64,000 nt of DNA from Myxococcales bacterium (GCA_003170275.1 PNAM01000041.1:1-64000), one strand, 5' to 3'; positions 1-9,508 are shown, numbered from the stretch's first letter. The notes: a model not told the origin generated them from the letters alone. Program-made: numbers and translations.

Positions 1-315
1 CTGCGCCTCGATGGCGTCGGCGGTGGTCAACGCCGGGGCGCTCTCGCCCAGCTCGTACGCCCGCACGGTGATGCGCGGCGTCGCGTTCTTGGGCCGCTCG
101 GCCAGCTTGGCGGGCGCCGGCGCGGCTGCGGGCGTCGGCGCGGCGTCGGCCGGGGCAGGCGCTTCCTCGGCCCTGGCGGGCTCCGCCTTGGGCTCGACCC
201 GGTCGTCAGCCTCGGACGGCTTGTCCGGGCCCGGGGCCTGGGCAGCCGCCGGCAGGCTCCAGACCGCGAGCGCCAAGGCCACCCCGACCACCCCCCCTGG
301 GCGAATAAAGGACAT
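1..315 (-). CDS. Secreted Ala/Pro-rich protein, C-terminus beyond window
   Basis: The frame is open from an ATG at 315 to the left edge, giving 105 residues of an unfinished protein. It begins with a Sec signal peptide (hydrophobic core VVGVALALAVW, Ala-Gln-Ala cleavage region near residue 26). A low-complexity linker rich in Ala, Pro and Glu follows, and then a more ordered stretch begins (ITVRAYELGESAP). The linker suggests a periplasmic or surface protein with a globular domain past the edge. It diverges from the NifU-domain gene and has a good promoter just upstream. No family can be assigned from the visible part. Confidence 0.6.
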   Translation of the reverse strand, partial: MSFIRPGGVVGVALALAVWSLPAAAQAPGPDKPSEADDRVEPKAEPARAEEAPAPADAAPTPAAAPAPAKLAERPKNATPRITVRAYELGESAPALTTADAIEAQ

Positions 316-323
316 CCGCTAGC

Positions 324-353
324 ACGGTATCGTGGCGGGGTTCCCCCCGTCAA
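324..353 (-). promoter_or_regulatory. Sigma70-type promoter of the left-edge secreted protein
   Basis: On the minus strand TTGACG (353-348) is followed after 18 nt by TACCGT (329-324), which ends 8 nt before the ATG at 315. The short distance implies a very short or absent 5' leader. No Shine-Dalgarno sequence is visible. Confidence 0.45.
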
Positions 354-401
354 GAAAGGCCGAAACCGCCTGGCCTGGCGAGGCATCTTATGTAGACTGC
401 T

Positions 402-650
402 GTGGAAGTGCCGATGCGGAACAAAATCGAGGCTGCGCTCGCCCGGCTCCGTGCGACCCTTCAGATGGATGGCGGCGACGTCAAGCTGCTCGATATCTCG
501 CCCGACGGCGTGGTGCGCATCGGCCTGACCGGCTCGTGCGCGGGCTGTCCGATGTCACGCATGTTGTTGAAGCTGGGAATCGCAGCGTGCCTGAAGAACC
601 TGCCCGAGGTGACCAAGGTAGTCACCGTCGACGAACGCGTCCCGGTCTAG
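402..650 (+). CDS. NifU C-terminal domain protein (Fe-S cluster scaffold)
   Basis: This 82-residue protein consists of one Nfu/NifU C-terminal domain, which binds a [4Fe-4S] cluster between two protomers and passes it to apo-proteins. The core is visible: IEAALARLRATLQMDGGDVKL, then the ligand motif CAGCP (CxxC) near residues 47-50, then a helix and KVVTVDE. The GTG at 402 lies 7 nt after a TATGTA -10-like hexamer, which fits a leaderless start. The in-frame ATG at 414 has a GGAAG 5 nt upstream and is an equal alternative. The gene stands alone, divergent from the secreted protein on its left. Confidence 0.85.
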   Translation: MEVPMRNKIEAALARLRATLQMDGGDVKLLDISPDGVVRIGLTGSCAGCPMSRMLLKLGIAACLKNLPEVTKVVTVDERVPV

Positions 651-1589
651 CTAGAGGTTCATCCCGTCGAGCGGATCGCTCGCCTTGCCGCCCTTCTTCT
701 TCTTCGGCGTGCCCGTCTCCGCCGCCGGCTCTTCGGCCTTGGCGCCCTGGTTGGTGCGCTGCGCCTTGCGCCCGGTGATCTGATCGACCACGTCGGCGTT
801 GGGATCGCCGGCGACCTGCTCGGGCGCGGTGATCGCGTCGATGACCGCGTTGCGGGTTCCTTGCTTCGGAGAGTGCTCGACGCGCGCCCGATCGACCTGC
901 GCGACCTTGCTGGTCTGCAACAGCTTGAGGCAGAAGTTGCCGTAGAAGCTCGACTGGTCGATCGCCCACAGCGTGTAATCGCCCGCCGACGCCCACTCCA
1001 GGTGATCGAGCGTCACTTCATCCTTGGTGCGCAGCGCCGCCATCTTCATCTCGGCCTGGCCGTAACGGTTCTGGATCAGCTTGCCGAAGTCGTCGAAGGT
1101 CTTGCCGGCGAACACCGGGTGCTCGGCGTTGAAGGCGATGTACTGCTTGTAGAGCTGGTCGTTCCAGAAGAACAGAAAGCGTTTCTGATCCTTCTCCCAC
1201 AGCACCAGCATCGACTCGTTGTTGCGCTGGCCGAACTCCTTGTCGACGATCGACGAGTCCCAGCCGGTCTTCTGCCCGTCGAACTTGACCAGCGACGACT
1301 TGACCTTGGTCAGCTCGTCCTGCTCTTCCTTGCGCAGCTGATCCTGCTTGTAGACGTCCACTTCCTTCTTGACCAGCTCCACGTATTTCTCGTGCAGCGT
1401 GTCGCCGATCACCTTCATCGCCTGCTCGGGATTCATGCCCCACTTGAACTTGCCGGCCAGCTCGCTCATCGCGCGCGCCGAGGGCGCCGCACCCTTGCCG
1501 CCGCCGCCCTTCTTCTTTGCCTGCGCCGGCGCCGCGACAAACGCGGCGACGATGATCGCTAGAAGCACCAGCCTACTTCTACAGGGCAT
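651..1589 (-). CDS. Secreted hypothetical protein, charged and lysine-rich
   Basis: The 312-residue product starts with a clear signal peptide (LVLLAIIVAAFVAAPAQA, cleavage near residue 24), followed by a Lys/Gly-rich segment. The body (about 40-240) is mixed alpha/beta with many aromatic residues (EKDQKRFLFFWNDQLYKQY), and the tail is disordered and Lys-rich (PKKKKGGK). A GGAGG about 7 nt upstream of the ATG supports the start. I recognise no catalytic motif or family. It converges tail-to-tail with the NifU-domain gene with no gap, and it diverges from def. Confidence 0.75.
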   Translation of the reverse strand: MPCRSRLVLLAIIVAAFVAAPAQAKKKGGGGKGAAPSARAMSELAGKFKWGMNPEQAMKVIGDTLHEKYVELVKKEVDVYKQDQLRKEEQDELTKVKSSLVKFDGQKTGWDSSIVDKEFGQRNNESMLVLWEKDQKRFLFFWNDQLYKQYIAFNAEHPVFAGKTFDDFGKLIQNRYGQAEMKMAALRTKDEVTLDHLEWASAGDYTLWAIDQSSFYGNFCLKLLQTSKVAQVDRARVEHSPKQGTRNAVIDAITAPEQVAGDPNADVVDQITGRKAQRTNQGAKAEEPAAETGTPKKKKGGKASDPLDGMNL

Positions 1590-1647
1590 CGGGATGCCTC
1601 CTCAGAGTTGCGTGAAAGATAGCACACAGATCCCGTAATATCCCGCC

Positions 1648-2163
1648 ATGGCCATCCTCGAAATCGTGCAGGCGGGGCACCCGGTTTTGCGCGAGCTGGC
1701 GCGGCCCTTGTCGCCGGAAGAGGTCGCCAGCAAGGAGCTCGCCCGGCTGATCGACGACATGCGCGAGACCATGCGCGCCGCGCCGGGGGTCGGGCTGGCG
1801 GCGCCGCAGATCGGCATCGGCGTGCAGCTCGCGGTGATCGAAGATCCGGCCACCGTTCCGGATGACGATGCGCGCGCGCGCGATCGCGACAAGGTGCCGT
1901 TCCACGTGATCATCAACCCGCGACTGACGATCGAAGAAGGCGAGCCGGCGGTGTTCTTCGAGGGCTGCCTGAGCGTCGACGGTTGGTGCGCGAAGGTTGC
2001 GCGTGCGCGCTGCGTCCGCGTCGACGCACTCGACGAGCACGGCCGGCCGGTAACGATTCGCGCGCGCGGCTGGTACGCGCGAATCCTGCAGCACGAGATC
2101 GATCACTTGAACGGAATGCTCTACATCGATCGCATGGACACGCGCACGTTCCAGGCGGTGTGA
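1648..2163 (+). CDS. def: Peptide deformylase
   Basis: It removes the formyl group from the N-terminal methionine of nascent proteins. All three diagnostic motifs are present: GVGLAAPQIG near residue 50, EGCLS near residue 109 with the metal-ligand Cys, and HEIDH near residue 150 with two His ligands and the catalytic Glu. The length (171 aa) is normal. The ATG follows TAATAT by exactly 6 nt and has no Shine-Dalgarno, so the mRNA is probably leaderless. It is monocistronic here, without the usual fmt neighbour. Confidence 0.97.
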   Translation: MAILEIVQAGHPVLRELARPLSPEEVASKELARLIDDMRETMRAAPGVGLAAPQIGIGVQLAVIEDPATVPDDDARARDRDKVPFHVIINPRLTIEEGEPAVFFEGCLSVDGWCAKVARARCVRVDALDEHGRPVTIRARGWYARILQHEIDHLNGMLYIDRMDTRTFQAV

Positions 2164-2346
2164 GTCAAGCAGCCCCGCAGCGCCGCCAATTGCCCCGGCG
2201 AAAAAACTCCCACTCGCGAATCATTCAGGTTGCAACCATCCGTGCTCGTCGCGCTCGTCGACGGCAGCGACGAGCATCGCGTACAGCTGACGACAGGTAT
2301 GGGCGCGCAGCCGCGTTCTGGATCTCGCGTTGCAACAGCGCGCGGC

Positions 2347-3348
2347 ATGACGATCACGCGCATCGCTTCGCTGCTGTTTCTCGTCGGTGAGAGTGCATGC
2401 ATTCAGTCCGCACCTGCGGCCGAGGAGACGCAGGCCATTGTCGGTGGAACGTTGACCACGGGTGATCCGGGTGTGGTGATGTTGGTCGCGTCGACGAACG
2501 GCGGCGAGGCGTGGTGCACCGCGGAGATCGTCTCGCCGCACGTGGTGATGACCGCCGCGCACTGCGTGTCGCCGGCCGAGGTCGGCCAGGTGAATCGCTT
2601 CGACGTGTTCATCGGCTCGGACATCAACGACAACCAGCAGGCCGGCGACCAGAGCTTGTGGTTGACGGTCTCCGAGACGCACTACAACCCGGCGTTCGAT
2701 TCGCTAAAGCTCGACAGCGGGCAGGACGTGGCTGTGGTGATTCTGACGGATGCGACCCCCATCAAGCCGCTGGCGCTCAACCGCACCGCGCTCACGCAGC
2801 CAATGATGGGCCAGATGGTGCGCATCGTCGGCTACGGCGTCACCGACGGGTCCCAGCAGCAAGGCTCGGGCACCAAGCGCCAGGCGCAGACGCCGCTCTC
2901 CGACTTCGACACCAACTTCATCATCTTCGGCACCGCGCAGAAGGGCACCTGCCAGGGCGATTCGGGCGGGCCCGCGTTCATGACCATCAACGGCGCCGAG
3001 GTGATCGCCGGCATCACCTCGTTCGGCGATCAGGGCTGCACGTCCGGCGGCTACGACACGCGCGTCGACACCGTGGCGGCCGCGTTCGTCGATCCGTTCA
3101 TCGCCCAGCTCGATCCGCCCCCGCCCGCGCCGCCGCTCTCGCACGCGGGCGATCCGAGCTACCCGGCCCCCGCGACCGCCGCGCCCCTGCCCGGCAGCGC
3201 CGGCAACCCCGGCGATCCGTCGATGCCCAACGGCGCCGCCACCGGCTGCACGATCGCCGGCCACTCGAGCCCCCCGCTCTTGCCGCTGCTGTTGCTGCTC
3301 GCGCTGGTTACGGGCCGACGTTGGCGCGGCGGGCGGGATCGCGGCTGA
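2347..3348 (+). CDS. Secreted trypsin-like serine protease with C-terminal membrane anchor
   Basis: This is an S1-family protease of 333 residues from the ATG at 2347, chosen because it gives a signal peptide directly (IASLLFLVGESAC; the Cys could be a weak lipobox). The mature enzyme starts near IVGGT, the usual zymogen cleavage site. The catalytic His is in TAAHC, the Asp in QDVAVV and the Ser in GDSGGP. A Pro/Ala-rich linker leads to a tail with a Gly-Cys, a hydrophobic helix (PPLLPLLLLLALV) and Arg residues, resembling MYXO-CTERM sorting signals. Its last 41 nt overlap the convergent HzsA-like gene. Confidence 0.9.
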   Translation: MTITRIASLLFLVGESACIQSAPAAEETQAIVGGTLTTGDPGVVMLVASTNGGEAWCTAEIVSPHVVMTAAHCVSPAEVGQVNRFDVFIGSDINDNQQAGDQSLWLTVSETHYNPAFDSLKLDSGQDVAVVILTDATPIKPLALNRTALTQPMMGQMVRIVGYGVTDGSQQQGSGTKRQAQTPLSDFDTNFIIFGTAQKGTCQGDSGGPAFMTINGAEVIAGITSFGDQGCTSGGYDTRVDTVAAAFVDPFIAQLDPPPPAPPLSHAGDPSYPAPATAAPLPGSAGNPGDPSMPNGAATGCTIAGHSSPPLLPLLLLLALVTGRRWRGGRDRG

Positions 3349-6337
3349 GCGAGACCGAGGCGCCGGTGAGCGCGTCGGGATCAATGGCGATGTCGAGCTC
3401 GCGGCCGCCGACCGAGCCGTGGCAGCCCGCGCACACCGAGTTGAAGAAGGTCTGCGGGACGCCGCGGCTGATGTACTCGCCGGGACCGAGCTGATCTTCC
3501 TCGCTCATCATGAACAGCGACTTGCCGGAGCCGTCCTGCAGCTCGAGGATGAGCGGCGTCAGCGACGGCAAGCGTAGCTGCGCGGAGCCGTCGGAGGCGA
3601 GGTCGACCGCGCCCAGCATCTTGCGGTTCTGGAACACCATCTGCGAGCCGGTCCGGCCGGCCATCGCCGCCGCCAGATCTGCCGGCGGCGCTTGATCCTC
3701 GTACAGCACCGCGCGCTTGGCGGCGCGCAGCTCGTCGACGAACCGGCCGGTGCGCAGGTTGGCGCCGAGCAGCGTCGAGAGCATCGGTAGATCGGGGTAG
3801 TGCACCACGCCGTGCGCCGCGTCGCTCGCCGGATCGGCGTGGCCGCCGAACACCAGCTGCGTCAGGTTGGTGAACACCGGCCGCTGCTCGCGCTTGTACA
3901 CCAGGATCGCGTCGACGAACGACTGCGCGCCGCCACCCAGGCCGGCGACCGGCGTGCGCGCGCCGCTCACCGAATCGACCACCACCAGGTCGTAGCGCAC
4001 CGACGCCGCGGCGGCGAGATCGGTCACGTCCGGCGCGTACGAGGCGAGGATGCGCCCATCGGGCAGCGGGAACGGCGCGCGATAGGCGCCCTGCGTCGGG
4101 CCGGCGCGCCCGGTCGCCGCGGCGTCGAGGATGTTCACCGAGCGCAGGAACGTGATCTCGGTGCGATCGGCCTCGAACGGCCCGATCGATCGGTTGAAGG
4201 TGGCCAGCGTGCCGCCGCCGCCCTTACAGCCGTCGTCGGAGAAGATCAGCACGAAGTTGCGATCGACCATCTCGCGGATGCCGGTCGCCTGACCGTAGTC
4301 CACCGACGGGTGCATCATCATGTTGACGTCGCGCGACATGGCGCGCTGGCCGAGCAGCGGGTGATAGTCGGTGAGGTCCCAGTTGATGCGCCGTCCCGAG
4401 AGCTGATAGAAGTCCGCGCTCGCCTTCTCGGCGGTGAACGTCATCTGGCCGTTGAGCATCATCGCCGGCGAGAGCTCCGAGCCGAGCAGCGCGGTCATCT
4501 GCTGCGGCGGGCCATACGCGCTGCCGGTGCGCGGCAGCCGCCATAGATCGGTCTGCGGCAACAGATACTTGAGCGAGCGCGTGGGGCCCACGCCTGGCCG
4601 GCCGCGCGTGGACGCGAACACCAGCGTGCCGTCGGGCCCGTACATCGGATCGAGGTTGTGCTGGAGGATGCCGTTCGCCGACACGCCGTTGCCGTCGGTG
4701 ATCTTGGTGCAGGTGTGCGCGGCGTCGAGCGTGACTTCATAGATGTCGAGCGTGTCGGTCGCCGACAGGCGCATCGCGAACGCCACCTTGCTCGAGTCGT
4801 AGCTGACCGCCGGATGGCGCACGTCGCGGACGGCGGTCGAGCCGGCACAGTTGCCGAGCAGGCTCACAGGGCCGGTCGCCGAGGCCGGGTCAATAGAGCC
4901 GGGCGCGCCGAGCGCGCTCACGCTCACGTTCGATTGCACCAGATCCGCGCCGGGCCGATAGGTGTCGAAGTCGATCGGCCGATCCGCGTCGGGCGGTCGC
5001 ACCACCGCGACCAGCGGCAAGGCGTCGCCCGCGTTCATCGCGTCGGCTTGCGATTTCGCGATCAGCGCCGCGCGCTCGATGCGATGCCACTCGACGAACG
5101 TGCAGAACGGGGTCGACGCCGGCGTCCACGGCTGCGGGCACAGGGTCGGATCGAGCACCTCACCGGGCGTCTCGAGCGGCGGACCGCCGCGATGGATGAG
5201 GCCGATCCCGCCCTCGTGCGCGGGCACGATCGGCTTCTTGACCAGCCGGCTCTGCCGCACGTCGGGCACCTCGGCGACCAGGAAGTCGCGGCGCGCGAAC
5301 ATGTAGTTGTCGGCCAGCGAGAACGGCGAGATGAACCCGCGCGCGCCGGCGCGCAGCTTGAAGTCGTTGGCCGACCCCGGCGAATGGCACGCCTCGAGCG
5401 CGCAGCCGCGCTTGAGGAAGATCGGCATCACGTTGTCGTTGAAGAACTGCTGCCCCGTCGACAGATTCGCCAGCACCGCCGACGGCCCCACCTCGGTCGC
5501 CCAGGCGAGCAGGTTCTTCCAGGTGGTGTCGTCCTTGCTCGGGAAGAACACGCCGCCGGTGTGCGTGAACCCGCCAGCGGTCGGCGCCAGCGGCTTGAGC
5601 ACGATCTGCGAGATCTCCGGCGGCGCGGCGACGAACGCCTGCGCCTCGAGGAAGTTGAACTTGGTGGCGTCGTCCGATCCCGAGCCTTTGCAGGTGATGA
5701 AGAAGTCGCTCTGCTCTGAAGAGTGGCAGGTGCCGAACGCGCAGCTCTGCGTGATCACCGGCTCGACGTTGGCGGCGAAGTCCTTGAACGCCTGCGTGGT
5801 GGTGTCGACGGTGGCCAGCTGCGCGGCCACGTCGGGCCGCACGGTGGCGAAGTCCGGGCGGCAGGCGCCGGTGCCCATCTGCTGCGGCCGCACCAGGACC
5901 GAGCCGTCCTCTTGCGCGCCGTTCGACATCCACTGTTGCAGCTCGAAGAACGCGTTCGACTCGACGCTGATGCTGGCCCCGCCCACGTGCTGGATCTCCG
6001 ACGGCAGGAACACGGTCTGCCCGTCGGTGCGTCCCTTGTACGGGATGGGCGGCACCGCCGCGCCCGAGGCCTTGAGCAGGAGCAGCGGCACCGGGAACGA
6101 GCCGTAGGTGCGCAGCACGTCCTTCCGTTTGGTCACGTTGGCGTAGCTGGTCAGGTCGAGGTTGCCGAGCGCGTTGCCGTTGCCGTCTTCCTTGTGGCAG
6201 CCGCCCTGCTGCCGGACGCAGCTGGCGGTGAGGATGGGTTGGATGACCCGCTGGTAGTATTGGGGAGCGTCGGGGGAGCCGTCGTCGCAACCGGCGGCGG
6301 CGAGGAGAGCGAGCGCGACTAAGCCATAGAATCGCAT
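3308..6337 (-). CDS. HzsA-like lipoprotein with four possible c-haem motifs
   Basis: This is a 1009-residue lipoprotein (lipobox LLAAAGC) related to the large group of TolB-propeller cytochromes annotated as hydrazine-synthase-alpha-like. In order it shows an unusual CX6CH (CVRQQGGCH) near residue 40, two CX4CH sites (CAFGTCH and CALEACH), a central beta-propeller-like region with repeated 'SYDSSKVAF' and 'YGPDGTLVFAS' motifs, and a canonical CAGCH near the C-terminus. CX4CH haem sites are known from tetrahaem cytochrome c3. The likely role is periplasmic or surface electron transfer. No other anammox gene is present, so hydrazine synthesis is not implied. It is the last gene of a set with the HEAT protein and the other HzsA-like lipoprotein. 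Confidence 0.75.
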   Translation of the reverse strand: MRFYGLVALALLAAAGCDDGSPDAPQYYQRVIQPILTASCVRQQGGCHKEDGNGNALGNLDLTSYANVTKRKDVLRTYGSFPVPLLLLKASGAAVPPIPYKGRTDGQTVFLPSEIQHVGGASISVESNAFFELQQWMSNGAQEDGSVLVRPQQMGTGACRPDFATVRPDVAAQLATVDTTTQAFKDFAANVEPVITQSCAFGTCHSSEQSDFFITCKGSGSDDATKFNFLEAQAFVAAPPEISQIVLKPLAPTAGGFTHTGGVFFPSKDDTTWKNLLAWATEVGPSAVLANLSTGQQFFNDNVMPIFLKRGCALEACHSPGSANDFKLRAGARGFISPFSLADNYMFARRDFLVAEVPDVRQSRLVKKPIVPAHEGGIGLIHRGGPPLETPGEVLDPTLCPQPWTPASTPFCTFVEWHRIERAALIAKSQADAMNAGDALPLVAVVRPPDADRPIDFDTYRPGADLVQSNVSVSALGAPGSIDPASATGPVSLLGNCAGSTAVRDVRHPAVSYDSSKVAFAMRLSATDTLDIYEVTLDAAHTCTKITDGNGVSANGILQHNLDPMYGPDGTLVFASTRGRPGVGPTRSLKYLLPQTDLWRLPRTGSAYGPPQQMTALLGSELSPAMMLNGQMTFTAEKASADFYQLSGRRINWDLTDYHPLLGQRAMSRDVNMMMHPSVDYGQATGIREMVDRNFVLIFSDDGCKGGGGTLATFNRSIGPFEADRTEITFLRSVNILDAAATGRAGPTQGAYRAPFPLPDGRILASYAPDVTDLAAAASVRYDLVVVDSVSGARTPVAGLGGGAQSFVDAILVYKREQRPVFTNLTQLVFGGHADPASDAAHGVVHYPDLPMLSTLLGANLRTGRFVDELRAAKRAVLYEDQAPPADLAAAMAGRTGSQMVFQNRKMLGAVDLASDGSAQLRLPSLTPLILELQDGSGKSLFMMSEEDQLGPGEYISRGVPQTFFNSVCAGCHGSVGGRELDIAIDPDALTGASVSLSRDPARRANVGP

Positions 6338-6364
6338 CGCGGCAAGTTTACCGTCGGATGCTGC

Positions 6365-7210
6365 TTACTTCAAGCGTCCCAGCGCGCCGTTGGCGACCGA
6401 GCGCACCAGCGGGTCCGAGTCGTTGAGCGCCGCGGTGAGGGCCGCCGTGCCTGCGCCGCCCTGCACGTCCGCGCCGATCTGGCCGATGGCCCACGCCGCG
6501 GCCTTGCGCACCAGCGCCGAGGGGTCGCCGGTCACCAGCAGCGCGAGGGCGGAGACGCCCGCGCGATCCTGCACGAAGCCGGCGGTGATGGCCGCCTGGC
6601 GCCGCACCACGTCGCTCGCGTCGGTGAACAGCGGAACCAGCGACTGCGAGTCGGTGACCGCGTGCTGGCCGACCGGCGCGCGCAGCTCGCGGACCGCTTG
6701 CAGCGAGGCCGCGCGCACACCCGCCAGCGGCGAGCCGAAGCCGGCCTTGAGCGCGGCGAGTGCGGTCGGGTGGCCGATGTTGCCGATGGCCTTGGCCGCC
6801 GCCATGCCCGATTCCTCGTCGAGCGGGTTCGCCAGGTACGCGCTGAGCGCGGGCAGCGTCGAGAAGTCGCGCATCGCGCCGAGCACGCTGGCGGCGTTGC
6901 GCGCCGCGGTCGGGTCCTGCGCGGAGAGCCGCGCCTTCATGTCGGCGATCACCTCGTCGCGCACGCCGCGCCGGCCCAGCCACCAGCCGGCCACGTCGCG
7001 CACGCGCTCGGACGGATGGTCGACCAGCGCCTTGACCGGCTCGATGCAGGACAGACACGCCAGCTCTTCGGCGCGCTCGATCTCGGCGACGATCGCGTCG
7101 GCCGAGCCCGACTCGACGGCGCTCTTGATGAGCGTGGTGGATCCGCCGCGGCCCGCGAAGGCCGTGGTCGAAGAGAGAAGAAGTCCGATGATGATCAGAT
7201 TCGTTTTCAT
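6365..7210 (-). CDS. Periplasmic HEAT-repeat protein
   Basis: The product has 281 residues from the ATG at 7210, which gives a signal peptide (LIIIGLLLSSTTAFA). After that the whole protein is HEAT/PBS-lyase-type helical repeats of about 30 residues, with recurring patterns such as ALAALKAGFGSPLAGVRAA and DPLVRSVANGALGRL. Such solenoids are binding platforms. One CxxC (ACLSC) sits near residue 50. The start is 1 nt beyond the stop of the upstream cytochrome gene, and its Shine-Dalgarno (GGGGAG) lies inside that gene, so the two are translationally coupled. It probably helps assemble or hold the two HzsA-like proteins. Confidence 0.85.
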   Translation of the reverse strand: MKTNLIIIGLLLSSTTAFAGRGGSTTLIKSAVESGSADAIVAEIERAEELACLSCIEPVKALVDHPSERVRDVAGWWLGRRGVRDEVIADMKARLSAQDPTAARNAASVLGAMRDFSTLPALSAYLANPLDEESGMAAAKAIGNIGHPTALAALKAGFGSPLAGVRAASLQAVRELRAPVGQHAVTDSQSLVPLFTDASDVVRRQAAITAGFVQDRAGVSALALLVTGDPSALVRKAAAWAIGQIGADVQGGAGTAALTAALNDSDPLVRSVANGALGRLK

Positions 7211-7211
7211 G

Positions 7212-9446
7212 TTAGTTGCTCCCCGGGGCGTTCTCACGCGAGAAGAACTGCCCGCCGTTGTCCGCCATCAGCTGCAACAGGTAGTACTCGTCCGCCGTGA
7301 GCTGGTACGCGGCGTCGTCGCCGTTGTGGCCGTTGTAGACCAGGGCTTCGCCGGCCGGATGCTGCGGCTTCGTGTTACGCGGGCCGAACGCGCCCTGCGT
7401 CATGTCGACCGCCGGGAAGCGCAGCGGCGGGTTGAGCATCTTGATCACCTCGGAGGTGACCGCCGAGCCCGGCGAGACGTACTCCTTCGGCATGCCCATG
7501 GTGATCATGATCTGCTTCTCGCGGAACAGCATGTCGGGGCCGAGCAGCGACACGTGCGACGCCGAGAAGGTGTACATCTGCTCGCCGTTCATCACGCTCA
7601 CCGGCTTGGAGGTGAGATCGAAGGTGAACGAGAAGGTCGACATGTCGGTCACGTCCATGATCGTGTAGCTCGGGTTGGCCGCGCCCGCGGTGCCGTCGTG
7701 GCAAGCGGTGCAATGCGCGTCGAAGATCGGCTGCAGCGCCTTGTCCCACGGCACGCCCATCACGTTGGCGGCCGAGTAGTCGGTCGACTGGCGCTCCATG
7801 CGGGTCTTGCCCGCGTAGTCGAAGGCCGCCGCGCCCGACGCCTGCAGCGTCGACGAGCCGGGGGCGATCTGGATGCTCTTGGTGCGGTCCTCGTGGCAGC
7901 CGCCGCACACGCGAGCCTCGCCCGCGCGGCCCTGGATCCACACCGGCTCGGTGGTGTTGGCGGGCGCGCCCGCGCCGATGCCGTTGGCCTGGATCGCCAT
8001 GCCGAACTTGTCGATCAGCTGGATGCGCACCGGCGTGTTGGCCGGCACCAGCGCCTTGAACGAGCCGTCCGCGTTCACGTCCGCCTCGCCGAGCCGCGCC
8101 ATGCCGTCGAACTCGGTGAGCCCGAACATATTCGGGAAGCCCTCTTCCGACGAGAAGCCCTCGGTGATACGCGCCTTGACCACCGTGCCGGCCGGGATGG
8201 CCAGCAGGCTCGAGTCGTAGACGTTGACGGCGGCGAGCAGCGTCGACTGCGTGCCCTGCGCGGCGAACGCGCCGGTCAGCGCGGCCGGCTCGGCGCGCTT
8301 GACGACGGCGACCGGGCTGACCTCCCACGGGCCGACGTCGTTGACGATCGGGAAGCGCTCTTTGGTCTTGGCGTTATAGACGTAGATACCGAAGTCCGGC
8401 GACGCATTGGCCATGCCGAGCACGCCCGACTCCACCGGGCCGTCGGCCCAGCTCACCAGGTACTGATCGGCCTTGCCCTGCAGCGGAACCACGTCGTAGT
8501 AGCGGCCCACACCGGTGAACGAAGGCGTGCGATCACCGGGGACGTCCGGCGTCAGGTCGACGACCGACGAGCGCGCCTCGGACTGCGAATCGACGGTTGG
8601 CCCGCCCAGGTTGATGAGCACCAGCTTGCCCGCCTGATAGGTGCGGTCGCGCGAGGTGCCGATCGCGACCAGCATGCCGGGCGCCACTTCCTTGGCGCGC
8701 AGGTAGTTGTTGGTGATGCCCTTGCCCTCGCGGCCGAAGCCCTCGCGGGTGCCGGTCAGGTCCTGATTGAGGATGGTGAGATCGCCCTCGTTGGTCTCGC
8801 CCAGGTGGCGCCACTCGGTGAGCACCACGCGCCCGTCGCTCATCATGTTCGGCGCGACGCGGTGCGAGACGTTGCGCGGCCCGAGCTGCAGGTCCGAGCC
8901 ATCCAGCATCATGGTCGCGGCCTGCGCGGTGGTGGCGCGCTCGTACTCGTCGCGGAACTGCGGCACCGCCGGCCCCTCGACGTTCTGGTTGGTGACGAAG
9001 AAGATGCGGCCGTTGGGCGCATAGATCGGATAGACCTCGTCGTTGCCGCCCATGGTGATCTGGCAGGCCCCCTGCGAGACCTTGCCGGCCGCCGCGTCGC
9101 ACGGGTTCGAGCCGTCTACATTGATGCGGAAGATATGGAAGCGATCCTCGCCCGGCGCCTTGGCCGAGAACGCGATCTCGCGCGCATCGAACGAGATGTC
9201 GAGCGCGTTGATGTCGGCGGCGGTCCAGTTGGTGAGGTTCTTCTTCACCCCCGAGGCGGACGGCGGCGTGAGCGAGAACAGGTTCGCGCTCGTGCCTCCT
9301 CCCTGGTAGTCGAAGACGTTTCCGGTATCCGTGACCGTCCGCTGGATGTAGACGATCGACGGGATGCCTTCCAGCACGTTGGCCTGGCCATTGTCGCATC
9401 CGACAGCAGCAGCTCCGAGCATGAGGGCGAGTAGTTGGGTACGCAT
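7212..9446 (-). CDS. HzsA-like lipoprotein with two CxxCH haem motifs
   Basis: This 744-residue lipoprotein (lipobox GAAAVGC) is first in the cytochrome set. The N-terminal two thirds read as a TolB-like beta-propeller (repeats such as ISFDAREIAFSAK and IYAPNGRIFFVTN). A carboxypeptidase-regulatory-like segment follows, then two canonical haem c sites, VCGGCH and HCTACH, near residues 515 and 575. The order (propeller, then haems) matches the HzsA-related family. It is predicted to carry electrons in the periplasm or on the outer membrane. A propeller protein whose CxxCH pairs bind metal instead of haem is the main alternative. Confidence 0.78.
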   Translation of the reverse strand: MRTQLLALMLGAAAVGCDNGQANVLEGIPSIVYIQRTVTDTGNVFDYQGGGTSANLFSLTPPSASGVKKNLTNWTAADINALDISFDAREIAFSAKAPGEDRFHIFRINVDGSNPCDAAAGKVSQGACQITMGGNDEVYPIYAPNGRIFFVTNQNVEGPAVPQFRDEYERATTAQAATMMLDGSDLQLGPRNVSHRVAPNMMSDGRVVLTEWRHLGETNEGDLTILNQDLTGTREGFGREGKGITNNYLRAKEVAPGMLVAIGTSRDRTYQAGKLVLINLGGPTVDSQSEARSSVVDLTPDVPGDRTPSFTGVGRYYDVVPLQGKADQYLVSWADGPVESGVLGMANASPDFGIYVYNAKTKERFPIVNDVGPWEVSPVAVVKRAEPAALTGAFAAQGTQSTLLAAVNVYDSSLLAIPAGTVVKARITEGFSSEEGFPNMFGLTEFDGMARLGEADVNADGSFKALVPANTPVRIQLIDKFGMAIQANGIGAGAPANTTEPVWIQGRAGEARVCGGCHEDRTKSIQIAPGSSTLQASGAAAFDYAGKTRMERQSTDYSAANVMGVPWDKALQPIFDAHCTACHDGTAGAANPSYTIMDVTDMSTFSFTFDLTSKPVSVMNGEQMYTFSASHVSLLGPDMLFREKQIMITMGMPKEYVSPGSAVTSEVIKMLNPPLRFPAVDMTQGAFGPRNTKPQHPAGEALVYNGHNGDDAAYQLTADEYYLLQLMADNGGQFFSRENAPGSN

Positions 9447-9508
9447 CTTCGAGCCTCCGGTGCTGGCGTCCTAGAGCAAGGCCCAGGCCGAATCAGATGC
9501 GAATTATT

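Noticed and set aside
3308-9446. True hydrazine synthase / anammox locus
   Set aside because: Similarity is to the broad HzsA-related propeller cytochromes; no HzsBC, hydrazine dehydrogenase or other anammox gene is present.
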